From: CAYQQJ01 sp964419935
GTDB lineage: Bacteria > Pseudomonadota > Gammaproteobacteria > Pseudomonadales > Cellvibrionaceae
Assembly: GCA_964419935.1 (NCBI GenBank)
Contig: CAYQQJ010000012.1
Location: 35,815-99,814, forward strand
Reading direction: 5' to 3'
Length of the DNA: 64,000 nt
Below are positions 8,121 to 15,673 of the stretch, piece by piece. Each line of letters begins with the position of its first letter. Position 1 is the stretch's first letter. Made by a program: the position numbers and the translations under genes. Below the pieces are notes generated by a model, which worked only from the letters and a program-made list of their open reading frames with translations, was not told where the DNA came from and made no database searches.

Positions 8121-9152
8121 ATGCGATTTTCTTCATTTACGTTGGTCGGTCTGTTGCTCGGTGGGGCTGTGTTGTCGGGCTGTAGTGACGAACCTGCCGA
8201 TACTGAAGTTGCCAAAAAACCCGTGGTGACGGTGTATTCAGAACGTAAAGAGCATTTGATCAAGCCGATGTTCGACAAATTCACAACTGAGACCGGGATC
8301 GGCGTGCGCTATATCACCGATGGCGCGGGTCCGCTGATCGCGCGTCTGGACAATGAAGCCGAGGCGACGCCCGCTGACCTGCTGATTACCGTGGATGCCG
8401 GCAACCTTTGGCAGGCCTCCGAGCGCGGCGTGCTGCGTTCCATCGAATCCGACGTACTTGAAGAGAACATTCCGGCGCACCTCCAGGCGGCGGACAATAC
8501 CTGGTTCGCTCTTTCCCTGCGCGCCCGCACCATTGTTTATTCCACCGAGCGCGTTTCTCCGGACGAACTGTCAACCTATGAAGCACTGGCGGATCCGAAA
8601 TGGAAAGGGCGCTTGTGTCTGCGCACTTCGAAAAAGGTCTACAACCAGTCTCTGGTCGGCACCATGATCAAAACGCTGGGCACCGAACAAACCGAGCAGA
8701 TCGTGCGCGGCTGGGTTGATAACCTGGCGACCGAGCCTTACTCCAACGACACCGCCGTTATGGAAGCCATTGTTGCTGGCCAGTGTGATGTCGGCCTGGT
8801 AAACACTTACTACTTTGGTCGCCTGCACGCTGCGCAGCCAGATATTCCTCTGGCGCTGTTCTGGCCAAACCAGGATGGCCGCGGCGTTCACGTCAACGTC
8901 TCCGGTGCCGGCATCACCAAATATGCTCCCCACCCAGAAGAAGCCCAGCAGTTGCTGGAGTGGCTGGCCAGCGAAGAAGCGCAGTACGACTTTGCCCGCT
9001 TGAACCAGGAATATCCGGCTCATCCCGATGTGGAGTTTTCACCGGAGGTTGAATCCTGGGGCACCTTCAAGGCAGATAATCTGAATGTGGAAGCCGCGGG
9101 CCGCCTGCAGGAAGAGGCTATTAAACTTATGGATCGCGCGGGCTATCGCTAA
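8121..9152 (+). CDS. fbpA: iron(III) ABC transporter substrate-binding lipoprotein (FbpA/FutA type)
   Basis: 343 residues. The signal peptide ends in a lipobox (VLSGC, cysteine near residue 21). The body is a ferric-binding-protein type II periplasmic fold: VTVYSERKEHLIKPMFDKF at the start, DLLITVDAGNLWQA, and VGLVNTYYFGRL, whose tandem tyrosines are iron ligands in this family. It would capture Fe(III) in the periplasm for the permease encoded 61 bases downstream. The ATG at 8121 is chosen because GAGG lies ten bases upstream; a GTG at 8112 sits too close to it. A Fur box lies directly upstream. Confidence 0.92.
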   Translation: MRFSSFTLVGLLLGGAVLSGCSDEPADTEVAKKPVVTVYSERKEHLIKPMFDKFTTETGIGVRYITDGAGPLIARLDNEAEATPADLLITVDAGNLWQASERGVLRSIESDVLEENIPAHLQAADNTWFALSLRARTIVYSTERVSPDELSTYEALADPKWKGRLCLRTSKKVYNQSLVGTMIKTLGTEQTEQIVRGWVDNLATEPYSNDTAVMEAIVAGQCDVGLVNTYYFGRLHAAQPDIPLALFWPNQDGRGVHVNVSGAGITKYAPHPEEAQQLLEWLASEEAQYDFARLNQEYPAHPDVEFSPEVESWGTFKADNLNVEAAGRLQEEAIKLMDRAGYR

Positions 9153-9213
9153 GGTCTCGTTCGGGCAAGCCGTGGCAAGTAAGCCTTCATTTTACTGGAA
9201 CGGTTGTCACTGA

Positions 9214-10824
9214 ATGCCCGCTTCAATGCGTTTTATATGGCAGGTGCCAGTGTGGCTGATGGTCGCCCTGGTGCTGCTGCCAATTACCGTCATCCTGTTC
9301 AGCTGGCACGTTGCGCAGACGGACGTGTGGCAGCACTTGATTGCGACAGACTTGCCACGACTGCTGAAAAACACCGCAGTGCTGATGGTCGGTGTCGGCT
9401 TGTCGGTAGCAGTGCTCGGTGTCAGTCTCGCGTGGCTGACGGCGGTTTGTGAATTTCCCGGCCGCCATTGGCTGGACTGGGCGCTGTTGCTGCCCTTGGC
9501 GATTCCTACTTACGTCGTAGCTTTTGTTGCGGTCGGTCTCATGGGTTATGCCGGGCCTGTATTGACCTTCTGGCGACAGCTATTCGGCGACGACGCCTGG
9601 TATCCGGATGTGCGCCATCCCCTCGGCGTGGTTCTGGTGCTCTCCGCGGTTCTTTACCCTTACGTCTATATGCTTGCGCGCAGTGCCTTCCTCAGTCAGG
9701 GGCGCAGCCTGGTGGATGCTTCACGGCTTCTCGGTGTGAGTTCCTGGGGCAGCTTTTGGCGGGTGGCACTGCCAATGGCGCGTCCGGCCATAGTTGCCGG
9801 AATGGCGCTGGCTCTGATGGAGGCGCTGGCAGATTTCGGCGCCGTTGCCATTTTCAACTTCGATACCTTTACCACCGCCATCTACAAATCCTGGTTCGGA
9901 TTCTTCAATCTTCAAGCCGCCGCTCAGTTGGCATCCCTGCTGCTGTTGTTCGTAGCGCTGGCCCTGTTTGCGGAGCAGCAGGCACGGGGGCGCGGCAAGT
10001 TGCACCACAACCCCCGGCGCAACCGCCATCGCCTGCAGCTCACTGGTGCCCGTGCCTGGCTTGCCAGTGGCTGCTGTTTGCTGGTTTTTGTTGTCGCGTT
10101 TTGTGTGCCGGTGGTGCAACTGGTCATCTGGATTTATACTACTAAACTGCTGGATTTCGACGAGCGCTTCCTGCTGCTGGTGCGCCACACGTTCTTGCTG
10201 GGCTTTGCGGCGGCCACGCTGGTTGTGCTGCTGGCAATACTGGTGGCGTTTGCCCAGCGTCTTCGCAGTGGAAGAACCATGGGTGCGGCTGTGCGTTTGG
10301 CGTCACTGGGCTACGCCTTGCCTGGCTCCGTGCTGGCAGTCGGCATTATGATCGCGTTCGCTGCGATTGACCGGGAACTGCTGCGCCCGCTGTTTACCTG
10401 GCTGGGTGGGCATCCTCAGCAATTGCTGCTGGGTAGCGTCGGTGCGTTGATCATCGCTTACATCATCCGGTTCTTTTCCGTGGGCTTCGGGCCGGTGCAA
10501 TCCACCCTGCAAAGCATTCGCCCCTCCTATCAGGAAGTGGCACACACACTGGGACACGGTCATGGCCAGGTGTTGCGTCGTGTCTATTTGCCGTTGCTGA
10601 CCCCGGGTTTGCTTACCGCGCTGGTGTTGGTGCTGGTGGATACCATGAAGGAAATGCCGGCAACACTGCTGATGCGTCCGTTCGGTTGGGACACGCTGGC
10701 AGTGCGAATTTACGAAATGACCTCCGAAGGCGAATGGCAGCGGGCCGCGCTGCCGGCGCTGACTTTGGTGTTGGTGAGCATTGTCCCGGTTATCCTGATA
10801 GTACGTCGCAGCCGTCGCCTTTAA
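9214..10824 (+). CDS. fbpB: iron(III) ABC transporter permease (FbpB type, fused two-domain)
   Basis: 536 residues with about twelve membrane segments in two homologous halves, as in FbpB/SfuB permeases. Each half carries a permease coupling motif: DASRLLGVSSWGSFWRVALPMARPAI near 170 and EVAHTLGHGHGQVLRRVYLPLLTPGL near 440. With the lipoprotein upstream it forms an iron import system, probably in one Fur-controlled transcript. No ATPase (FbpC) gene follows; the next gene is gcvT. An FbpC elsewhere or sharing of another transporter's ATPase is needed. The alternative start at 9226 would shorten it by four residues. Confidence 0.93.
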   Translation: MPASMRFIWQVPVWLMVALVLLPITVILFSWHVAQTDVWQHLIATDLPRLLKNTAVLMVGVGLSVAVLGVSLAWLTAVCEFPGRHWLDWALLLPLAIPTYVVAFVAVGLMGYAGPVLTFWRQLFGDDAWYPDVRHPLGVVLVLSAVLYPYVYMLARSAFLSQGRSLVDASRLLGVSSWGSFWRVALPMARPAIVAGMALALMEALADFGAVAIFNFDTFTTAIYKSWFGFFNLQAAAQLASLLLLFVALALFAEQQARGRGKLHHNPRRNRHRLQLTGARAWLASGCCLLVFVVAFCVPVVQLVIWIYTTKLLDFDERFLLLVRHTFLLGFAAATLVVLLAILVAFAQRLRSGRTMGAAVRLASLGYALPGSVLAVGIMIAFAAIDRELLRPLFTWLGGHPQQLLLGSVGALIIAYIIRFFSVGFGPVQSTLQSIRPSYQEVAHTLGHGHGQVLRRVYLPLLTPGLLTALVLVLVDTMKEMPATLLMRPFGWDTLAVRIYEMTSEGEWQRAALPALTLVLVSIVPVILIVRRSRRL

Positions 10825-10893
10825 TCTACAAGCACGCTAGAATACGCGCCTGCTTAAGTCTCATCCGTTTGAATTTATCCATCTGGTCAGGCT

Positions 10894-12036
10894 ATGTCCC
10901 AAGAGCCCAAAGCTATGTCCCAAGAAATCAAAGAAAATGCTTCTCTGCAGAAAACCGTTTTGGTCGAGGTCCATCAGGATCTGGGCGGCAAGATGGTTGA
11001 TTTTGGCGGCTGGTTGATGCCGGTGAACTATGGCTCGCAGATTGAAGAGCATCATCACGTGCGCCGCGCAGCCGGTATGTTCGATGTTTCACACATGACG
11101 GTGGTGGATTTGACCGGGCGCGACGCCAAAACGTTTTTGCAGTTTCTGCTCGCCAACGATGTCGACAAACTGAAGCAGGAAGGCAAGGCTCTGTACAGCG
11201 GTATGCTGAACGAGCAAGGCGGTGTGATTGATGATCTCATCGTTTACCTGCGCAACGAGGGTTACCGTCTGGTCGTTAACTGTGCGACACGGGAAAAAGA
11301 TCTGGCGTGGATGTCCGCAGTGGCGGAAAACTTTGATGTGGAATTGCAGGAGCGCGACGACCTGGCAATGATTGCGGTGCAGGGGCCTTTGGCCCGCGCC
11401 AGGCTACATGAATGCGTAGACGCCGAGAACGTCGGTATTCTGGAGAATTTAACGGCCTTTGCCGCCGCACAACTGGCTGGTGAACAATCCGGTTGGTTTG
11501 TGGGTCGCACGGGCTACACCGGTGAAGACGGTTACGAAGTCATGCTGCCGGGAAATAAGGCCGAAGCTTTGTGGCGGCAGCTAGTGGCAGCGGGTGTGGT
11601 GCCCTGTGGGCTGGGCGCTCGCGACACGCTGCGCCTTGAAGCCGGAATGAATTTATACGGCCACGAGATGGATGAGGACACCTCGCCGCTGGTGGCCAAC
11701 ATGGGCTGGACTGTTGCCTGGGAACCCGCCGAGCGGGATTTTATCGGGCGCGCTGCACTGGAGGCCGAACGCGCCAAAGGCGTTGAGCAGAAGCTTGTGG
11801 GCCTGGTGCTGGAAACCCGTGGTGTGCTGCGTGCCGAGCAGGAGGTTGTATTACCCGGTAGCGACGCGCGCGGTGTGATCACTAGCGGTACCTTCTCGCC
11901 CACCTTGGGTTATTCCATCGCGCTGGCGCGAGTGCCAGTTAATATTGGCGATCATTGTCAGGTTATGATGCGCAATAAGCCGGTGGATGTGAAGGTTGTT
12001 AAGCCTGTATTTGTCAGGAATGGGGAGAAGAGATAA
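10894..12036 (+). CDS. gcvT: aminomethyltransferase, glycine cleavage T protein
   Basis: 380 residues, slightly longer than the E. coli protein. GcvT moves the aminomethyl carbon of glycine from lipoyl-GcvH to tetrahydrofolate. Family motifs include GGKMVDFGGWLMPVNYGSQIEEH, RRAAGMFDVSHM, YTGEDGYEVMLP, GLGARDTLRLEAGMNLYGHEMD and ITSGTFSPTLGYSIALARVP. The extra N-terminal residues contain a near-repeat (MSQEPKA MSQEIKE), so an in-frame ATG at 10915 is an alternative start. gcvH follows after a 305-base gap filled by repeats and hairpins. No glycine riboswitch is visible upstream, and gcvP is not in the window. Confidence 0.96.
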   Translation: MSQEPKAMSQEIKENASLQKTVLVEVHQDLGGKMVDFGGWLMPVNYGSQIEEHHHVRRAAGMFDVSHMTVVDLTGRDAKTFLQFLLANDVDKLKQEGKALYSGMLNEQGGVIDDLIVYLRNEGYRLVVNCATREKDLAWMSAVAENFDVELQERDDLAMIAVQGPLARARLHECVDAENVGILENLTAFAAAQLAGEQSGWFVGRTGYTGEDGYEVMLPGNKAEALWRQLVAAGVVPCGLGARDTLRLEAGMNLYGHEMDEDTSPLVANMGWTVAWEPAERDFIGRAALEAERAKGVEQKLVGLVLETRGVLRAEQEVVLPGSDARGVITSGTFSPTLGYSIALARVPVNIGDHCQVMMRNKPVDVKVVKPVFVRNGEKR

Positions 12037-12100
12037 GCCGCAAGCCTCAAGCCTCAAGCTGCAAGCTACAAGATAGGGAAAAGGGAAAAGGGAAAAGGGA
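12035..12100 (+). repeat. heptad tract AAGCNNC followed by AAAGGGA tract
   Basis: Directly after the gcvT stop codon come about five seven-base units (AAGCCGC, AAGCCTC twice, AAGCTGC, AAGCTAC), then about three AAAGGGA units. The order and phase match the tract at 44332-44467 and, on the other strand, 7943-8052. It leads straight into the GGA-loop hairpins at 12101. Confidence 0.85.
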
Positions 12101-12240
12101 CAAAAATGCAGGATAGTATTTTTGCACAGCCGACCAATCTGACAGGATCAGATTGGCACAGCGTAGCTGCCTGAAAGGTTGAGCTCATGGACGAGCGCAA
12201 TGCACACTACCCGAAGGGTGAGGTACAAGGATGTACCGAA
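12101..12240 (+). ncRNA. candidate structured RNA element with GGA-loop hairpins (gcvT-gcvH gap)
   Basis: Four + strand hairpins expose GGA: 12101-12124 (arms CAAAAAT/ATTTTTG, centre GCAGGATAGT), 12134-12156 (nine-pair arms CCAATCTGA/TCAGATTGG, loop CAGGA), 12183-12196 (GCTC-ATGGAC-GAGC) and 12222-12237 (GGTACA-AGGA-TGTACC). The last contains GTACAAGGATGT, which matches the CsrA SELEX consensus RUACARGGAUGU as I recall it. Further small hairpins (CAGC-GTA-GCTG, ACCC-GA-AGGGT) lie between. The flanks AAAGGGACAAAAATGCAGGA and ACCCGAAGGGTGAGG recur at 44.5-44.7 kb. It may be part of the gcvT-gcvH transcript or an RNA of its own; CsrA/RsmA binding is inference. Confidence 0.55.
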
Positions 12241-12341
12241 TGAAAAGGCGGCGGCGCAAAATAGGTTAAATATTCTAGGTGTAGGGTGGGCACTCCCACC
12301 GGCGAGTTTATTGGTCGATAAAAAATTGAAGGAATAAAATT

Positions 12342-12731
12342 ATGAGCGAGATTCGAGCGGAACTGCGGTATCTGTCCAGCCATGAGTGGGCGCGGGTGGA
12401 GAGTGACGGAACTGTTACGGTGGGTATTACTGATCACGCGCAAGCGGCCCTTGGCGATGTGGTGTTTGTCGAAGCGCCGGAAGTGGGCAGTGAAGTCACA
12501 GCCAATACCGAAGCTGGCGTGGTGGAATCGGTCAAGGCGGCGTCCGACATTTTCTCTCCGATTTCCGGTGAAGTCATTGCGGTTAATGAGGCACTGGAAG
12601 ACGCTCCGGAAACGGTGAATGCCTCGCCTTATGATGATGGATGGTTTTTTCGGGTGCAGCCGTCAGAGGTGTCCGAGCTGGAAAATGCGATGGATGCCGA
12701 AGCCTATCGCGCGGCAGTTGAAGAAGATTAA
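12342..12731 (+). CDS. gcvH: glycine cleavage system H protein
   Basis: 129 residues, standard length. GcvH carries the lipoyl arm that shuttles the aminomethyl group between GcvP, GcvT and the L protein. The lipoylation lysine lies in the family motif VVESVKAASDIFSPISGEV (~62-80), preceded by LGDVVFVEAPEVG. The start ATG has AAGGAA about eight bases upstream. It lies 305 bases after gcvT on the same strand with hairpin-rich sequence between, so expression may be partly uncoupled from gcvT. Confidence 0.97.
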   Translation: MSEIRAELRYLSSHEWARVESDGTVTVGITDHAQAALGDVVFVEAPEVGSEVTANTEAGVVESVKAASDIFSPISGEVIAVNEALEDAPETVNASPYDDGWFFRVQPSEVSELENAMDAEAYRAAVEED

Positions 12732-12733
12732 CC

Positions 12734-12758
12734 GGCCTTGCCTTTACCAGACAAGGCC
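12734..12758 (+). terminator. stem-loop after gcvH
   Basis: GGCCTTG (12734-12740) pairs with CAAGGCC (12752-12758) around an eleven-base loop three bases after the gcvH stop. No T run follows, so it may be a processing or stability stem rather than an intrinsic terminator. Confidence 0.4.
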
Positions 12759-12857
12759 GCCTCTGTCGCGATTTCCAGACATAATTCGCGTTTTTAACAC
12801 GTTTCCGAGTTCATTGGCTGCATGCTTTAGGGTTTGGCACATGGTGAGGTCCGATTT

Positions 12858-12957
12858 GGGGTGGGGCTTTTCAAGACCCTGGCCCGCGGGATTCGGGCGA
12901 GGAGCCCCCAGGGATGGGTTTACGGCGTGTCTTGAAAAGCCCTACTCCGAAGCGGAG
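12858..12957 (+). ncRNA. candidate structured RNA: long stem enclosing two GGGA-loop hairpins (gcvH-rlmI gap)
   Basis: A 20-pair stem joins 12858-12877 with 12929-12948 (core GGGCTTTTCAAGAC/GTCTTGAAAAGCCC, with two G.T pairs further out). Inside are GCCCG-CGGGATT-CGGGC (12882-12898) and CCC-AGGGAT-GGG (12907-12918). A competing stem CTCCG-AAG-CGGAG (12945-12957) overlaps the right arm, and TCCGAGGC/GCCTCGGA (12982-13002) follows. The design, long outer stem with two GGA-loop hairpins inside, is the same as at 14321-14428 although the sequences differ. It lies in what is probably the rlmI leader. The rest of the 12759-13061 gap shows no gene. Confidence 0.55.
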
Positions 12958-13061
12958 CCGTGCGAACTCCAAAAACTTCACTCCGAGGCGCAATGCCTCG
13001 GATTTCTCTGCTTGCTTTCGAGCGTTCTCTTTTTTCGCACATGTTGATCCCAGGACAACCT

Positions 13062-14249
13062 ATGAACCTGCCCCAATTAATACTTCACAAAAATGCCGAT
13101 CGCCGTCTCAAGAAAGGCCACTTGTGGGTCTACTCCAATGAAGTCAATGTAGACAAGACCCCGCTCAAGGCATTCACGGCGGGGCAGCAGGTTGAAGTCC
13201 TGACGGCCTCCGGCCAGCCGCTGGGTGTGGCGATGATCAACCCCAATAGTCTGATTTGTGGGCGTGTTGTCAGCCGCAAGGCGCCTCTCGACGGGCCAAT
13301 GTTGGTGCGACGAATCAAGCAAGCACTCGCGTTGCGCGAGCAATGTTTCAAGCAGCCATACTATCGCTTGATTTATGGCGATGCGGATTTTTTGCCAGGG
13401 CTGGTCGTGGATCGCTTCGGTGACCAATTGGTCGTGCAAATTGCGTCTGCGGGGATGGAGCTTCTGCAGGCGGAAATCGTGCAAAGCCTGCAGAAAGTGC
13501 TGTCGCCAAAAGGCATGGTTTTGCGCAACGATCACAGCGCACGCTCGCTTGAGGATCTCGAAGCCAAGGTGGAGATGATCGGTTCCGTACCTGAATGGCT
13601 GGAAGTAGAGGAAAATGGCGCAGCATTCCAGGTGCCCGCGCAGGAAGGGCAGAAAACCGGCTGGTTCTATGATCATCGTCTCAATCGCGCCTACCTGCAG
13701 CAGCTGGTGGCGGGCAAGCGCGTGCTGGATATTTTTTCCTACGCCGGCGGCTGGGGAATAGAGGCAGCAGTTGCCGGCGCAGCCGAAGTCGTTTGCGTCG
13801 ATGCATCCGAGCAGGCGTTGCAGTGGCTGGAGCGCAATGCAGGGCTGAATAACGTCGCGGAAAAAGTCAGTAGCGTGCAGGGCAAGGCGGTTGCGGTATT
13901 GAAGCAACTGGTTGCTGAGGGGGCTAAGTTTGATGTTGTGGTGTTGGATCCACCGGCGTTTATCAAAAAGCGCAAAGACCAGCGCGCCGGCGAAGCCGCT
14001 TACCGCCATCTGAACGAACTGGCCATTCGATTGCTTCACCCGAACGGCTTGCTGGTATCCGCGTCCTGTTCCATGCCATTAAGCAACGAAGGTTTGACGG
14101 AAATCGTACGCGGCGCAGCCCGCCATCTTGACCGCAACGCGCAGTTGATTTGGCGCGGCGGCCAGGGCCCCGATCATCCGGTACATCCGGCTATTCCTGA
14201 AACCGAATATCTGAAAGCGCAGTTTTTCAGTCTGTCACCGGTGATCTGA
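13062..14249 (+). CDS. rlmI: 23S rRNA m5C1962 methyltransferase RlmI
   Basis: 395 residues, matching E. coli RlmI (396). An N-terminal PUA domain (LILHKNADRRLKKGHLWVYSNEV), a central EEHEE-type region (FLPGLVVDRFGDQLVVQ) and a Rossmann SAM-dependent methyltransferase domain (RVLDIFSYAGGWGIEAAVAGA, VVLDPPAFIK, SASCSMPL with the catalytic cysteine) are visible. It methylates C1962 of 23S rRNA. The start ATG at 13062 has AGGA eight bases upstream and gives the family N-terminus MNLPQL; ATG 13041 is in frame but would add seven unusual residues. Confidence 0.93.
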   Translation: MNLPQLILHKNADRRLKKGHLWVYSNEVNVDKTPLKAFTAGQQVEVLTASGQPLGVAMINPNSLICGRVVSRKAPLDGPMLVRRIKQALALREQCFKQPYYRLIYGDADFLPGLVVDRFGDQLVVQIASAGMELLQAEIVQSLQKVLSPKGMVLRNDHSARSLEDLEAKVEMIGSVPEWLEVEENGAAFQVPAQEGQKTGWFYDHRLNRAYLQQLVAGKRVLDIFSYAGGWGIEAAVAGAAEVVCVDASEQALQWLERNAGLNNVAEKVSSVQGKAVAVLKQLVAEGAKFDVVVLDPPAFIKKRKDQRAGEAAYRHLNELAIRLLHPNGLLVSASCSMPLSNEGLTEIVRGAARHLDRNAQLIWRGGQGPDHPVHPAIPETEYLKAQFFSLSPVI

Positions 14250-14250
14250 T

Positions 14251-14276
14251 AACCCCGCAATCTTGATTGCAGGGTT
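14251..14276 (+). terminator. stem-loop after rlmI
   Basis: AACCCcGCAATC pairs with GATTGCaGGGTT around a TT loop, with one C/A mismatch, directly after the rlmI stop. It is followed by GTGTT rather than a clean T run, so termination is plausible but not certain. Confidence 0.5.
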
Positions 14277-14320
14277 GTGTTCATGTCGAAGATACTGCAT
14301 TAATTGCGCGCATGAAAAGA

Positions 14321-14428
14321 GTTTGTCATCAGGGAAAAGTCTTTTGAAACCCTCGCGGCAGGGACGCCGCGGGGGAGCCACAGGGAGGTGTTTATGCGTT
14401 TTCAAAAGGCCTTTCCCTGATGACAAAC
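14321..14428 (+). ncRNA. candidate structured RNA: 28-bp stem enclosing two AGGGAN-loop hairpins
   Basis: Bases 14321-14348 pair with 14401-14428 over 28 positions with one mismatch and one G.T pair (outer arms begin GTTTGTCATCAGGGAAA). Inside are CGCGGC-AGGGAC-GCCGCG (14354-14371) and CAC-AGGGAG-GTG (14379-14390). This repeats the architecture at 12858-12948 with unrelated outer-stem sequence. It lies between the convergent rlmI and imelysin-like genes, beyond the rlmI stem-loop, so it may be a separate RNA or a 3' region. I recall similar GGA-loop text in other gammaproteobacterial genomes but no agreed function. Confidence 0.6.
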
Positions 14429-14464
14429 GAATCGAAGCCCAACACGGGTGAAGTAAATCGAGGG

Positions 14465-15667
14465 TTAATAATGCTCTGTTGTCAGCAGCTCGATGCTCTG
14501 AACCAAGGCGTCGCGAATCTGCTGCGTTTCATCTGCTGTTAATGGCTCGTTAACGGAGCCTGCAGCAGCCAGCAAATCTGTGGCGGTTTGCAACTGCTGT
14601 GGCAATTGCTCGTCGACCTGGAGCGTTTTAACGACTTCGGTGAGATGGGTGAGCCGGGCAACGAAGAACTGCAGCGGCGTTGCAGGAGGCAGTTGGGCTG
14701 CTGCCGATTCTGCTTCGGCAGATTTCTCTGCGCCTTCGTCACCGGTGGCGGATGCTACCTGTTCGCCCAGCTCTACCAGAATTTCAGCCAATTCCAGCTG
14801 CGCGCTGTGCAGCAACAGGGCGCGCCGCTGGGCTGGTGGAATTGTGACGTAGATTTGGTAAAGCGAGAGTTCAGATTCGGTGCCGTCTCGCCAGGTCTTT
14901 TCCAGCTGCTGTAGATCTGCAACCAGCAGTTCGCTCTGCAGGCGCAACAGTTGCCGGCGGCGGTTTTCCGGAAGTGCGGCTATGTAGGTAAAGCCTCGCT
15001 CGGCAGCTGCCTCACTGATCTGTTGCTGTTGCAGATAATCAGCTGCAGTGCGCGGTGCATCACCGGCACCGAACAGCATGAATTCCAGGGCGAACAGCCC
15101 CAGGCTGGCGTCCTCTTCGCTGGTCAGGCCGTGCTGGTCGCGCAGGGTTTCTGCGGTGATTGGCAGGCTGATGTCATGCACCAGTCCCGAATAGGCATGA
15201 ATGCCGATACTGTCCAGGTAACCGGGTTGAATCGGTTTGGCAGCAATGTTGAACCCCCGCTTGCGCAGAGCGCTGAGGCCGGGCTCTATTTCCGCTAGGG
15301 TGAGATAAAGGCGCAGAGGCTGGAATGCCAAAGCAGTTCCCCGCCACTGATTCTGGGCCTGTTCCAGAGTATCCGCCGAAGGCTGTTCCAGAAAGTTCGC
15401 CACCTGTTGATGCAGCTTTCGCGCTTGAAGGTGCGCCTGCTCAAGGGGGGCTTCTGCCAGTTGCCAGGCTTCTTGTGTGGCCTTCGTCAGTTGTTCACGC
15501 TGTTCCTCGTTTAGCTGTGTCGGCACCGGCGCTGCTGAATTTTCGGCAGGCGGTTTACCGCGGTTGTCGCAGGCGGCGACAAGCAAGGCGGTGGCAACCA
15601 GTACAACGATGAGTCGCAGCGAAACGGTGCGATGCCGGTGAGACTGTCCTTTCACGCGCTCTGTCAT
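14465..15667 (-). CDS. imelysin-like (M75-type) lipoprotein with altered GxHxxE motif
   Basis: 400 residues with a lipoprotein signal (LLVAACDN, cysteine near residue 33). The mature region is alpha-helical with imelysin-like segments: LRLYLTLAEIEPGLSALRKRG, GYLDSIGIHAYSGLVHDISLPI and SLGLFALEFMLFGAGDAP. Classical imelysins (for example IrpA, associated with iron) have GxHxxE at the last site; here it reads GLFALE, so the histidine is lost. The start lies seven bases after the stop of the upstream HAD phosphatase gene, so the two form an operon. A low-complexity Ala/Glu stretch interrupts the second half (~320-335). Family assignment is by motif and moderate. Confidence 0.6.
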   Translation of the reverse strand: MTERVKGQSHRHRTVSLRLIVVLVATALLVAACDNRGKPPAENSAAPVPTQLNEEQREQLTKATQEAWQLAEAPLEQAHLQARKLHQQVANFLEQPSADTLEQAQNQWRGTALAFQPLRLYLTLAEIEPGLSALRKRGFNIAAKPIQPGYLDSIGIHAYSGLVHDISLPITAETLRDQHGLTSEEDASLGLFALEFMLFGAGDAPRTAADYLQQQQISEAAAERGFTYIAALPENRRRQLLRLQSELLVADLQQLEKTWRDGTESELSLYQIYVTIPPAQRRALLLHSAQLELAEILVELGEQVASATGDEGAEKSAEAESAAAQLPPATPLQFFVARLTHLTEVVKTLQVDEQLPQQLQTATDLLAAAGSVNEPLTADETQQIRDALVQSIELLTTEHY

Positions 15668-15673
15668 CAGAAG

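Noticed and set aside
7871..8284. 137-residue minus-strand frame with repeated CKLQATS-like segments
   Set aside because: The repeats are translations of the intergenic heptad tract; it overlaps the Fur box and the start of the iron-transporter gene.
10825..10893. Glycine riboswitch before gcvT
   Set aside because: The gap is only about 70 bases and has no tandem aptamer-like sequence.
12734..12758. Stem-loop after gcvH as a GGA-element member
   Set aside because: Its loop (CCTTTACCAGA) has no GGA, so it was kept only as a possible transcript-end stem.
13077..14039. 320-residue minus-strand frame
   Set aside because: Antisense shadow of rlmI, whose motifs are complete.
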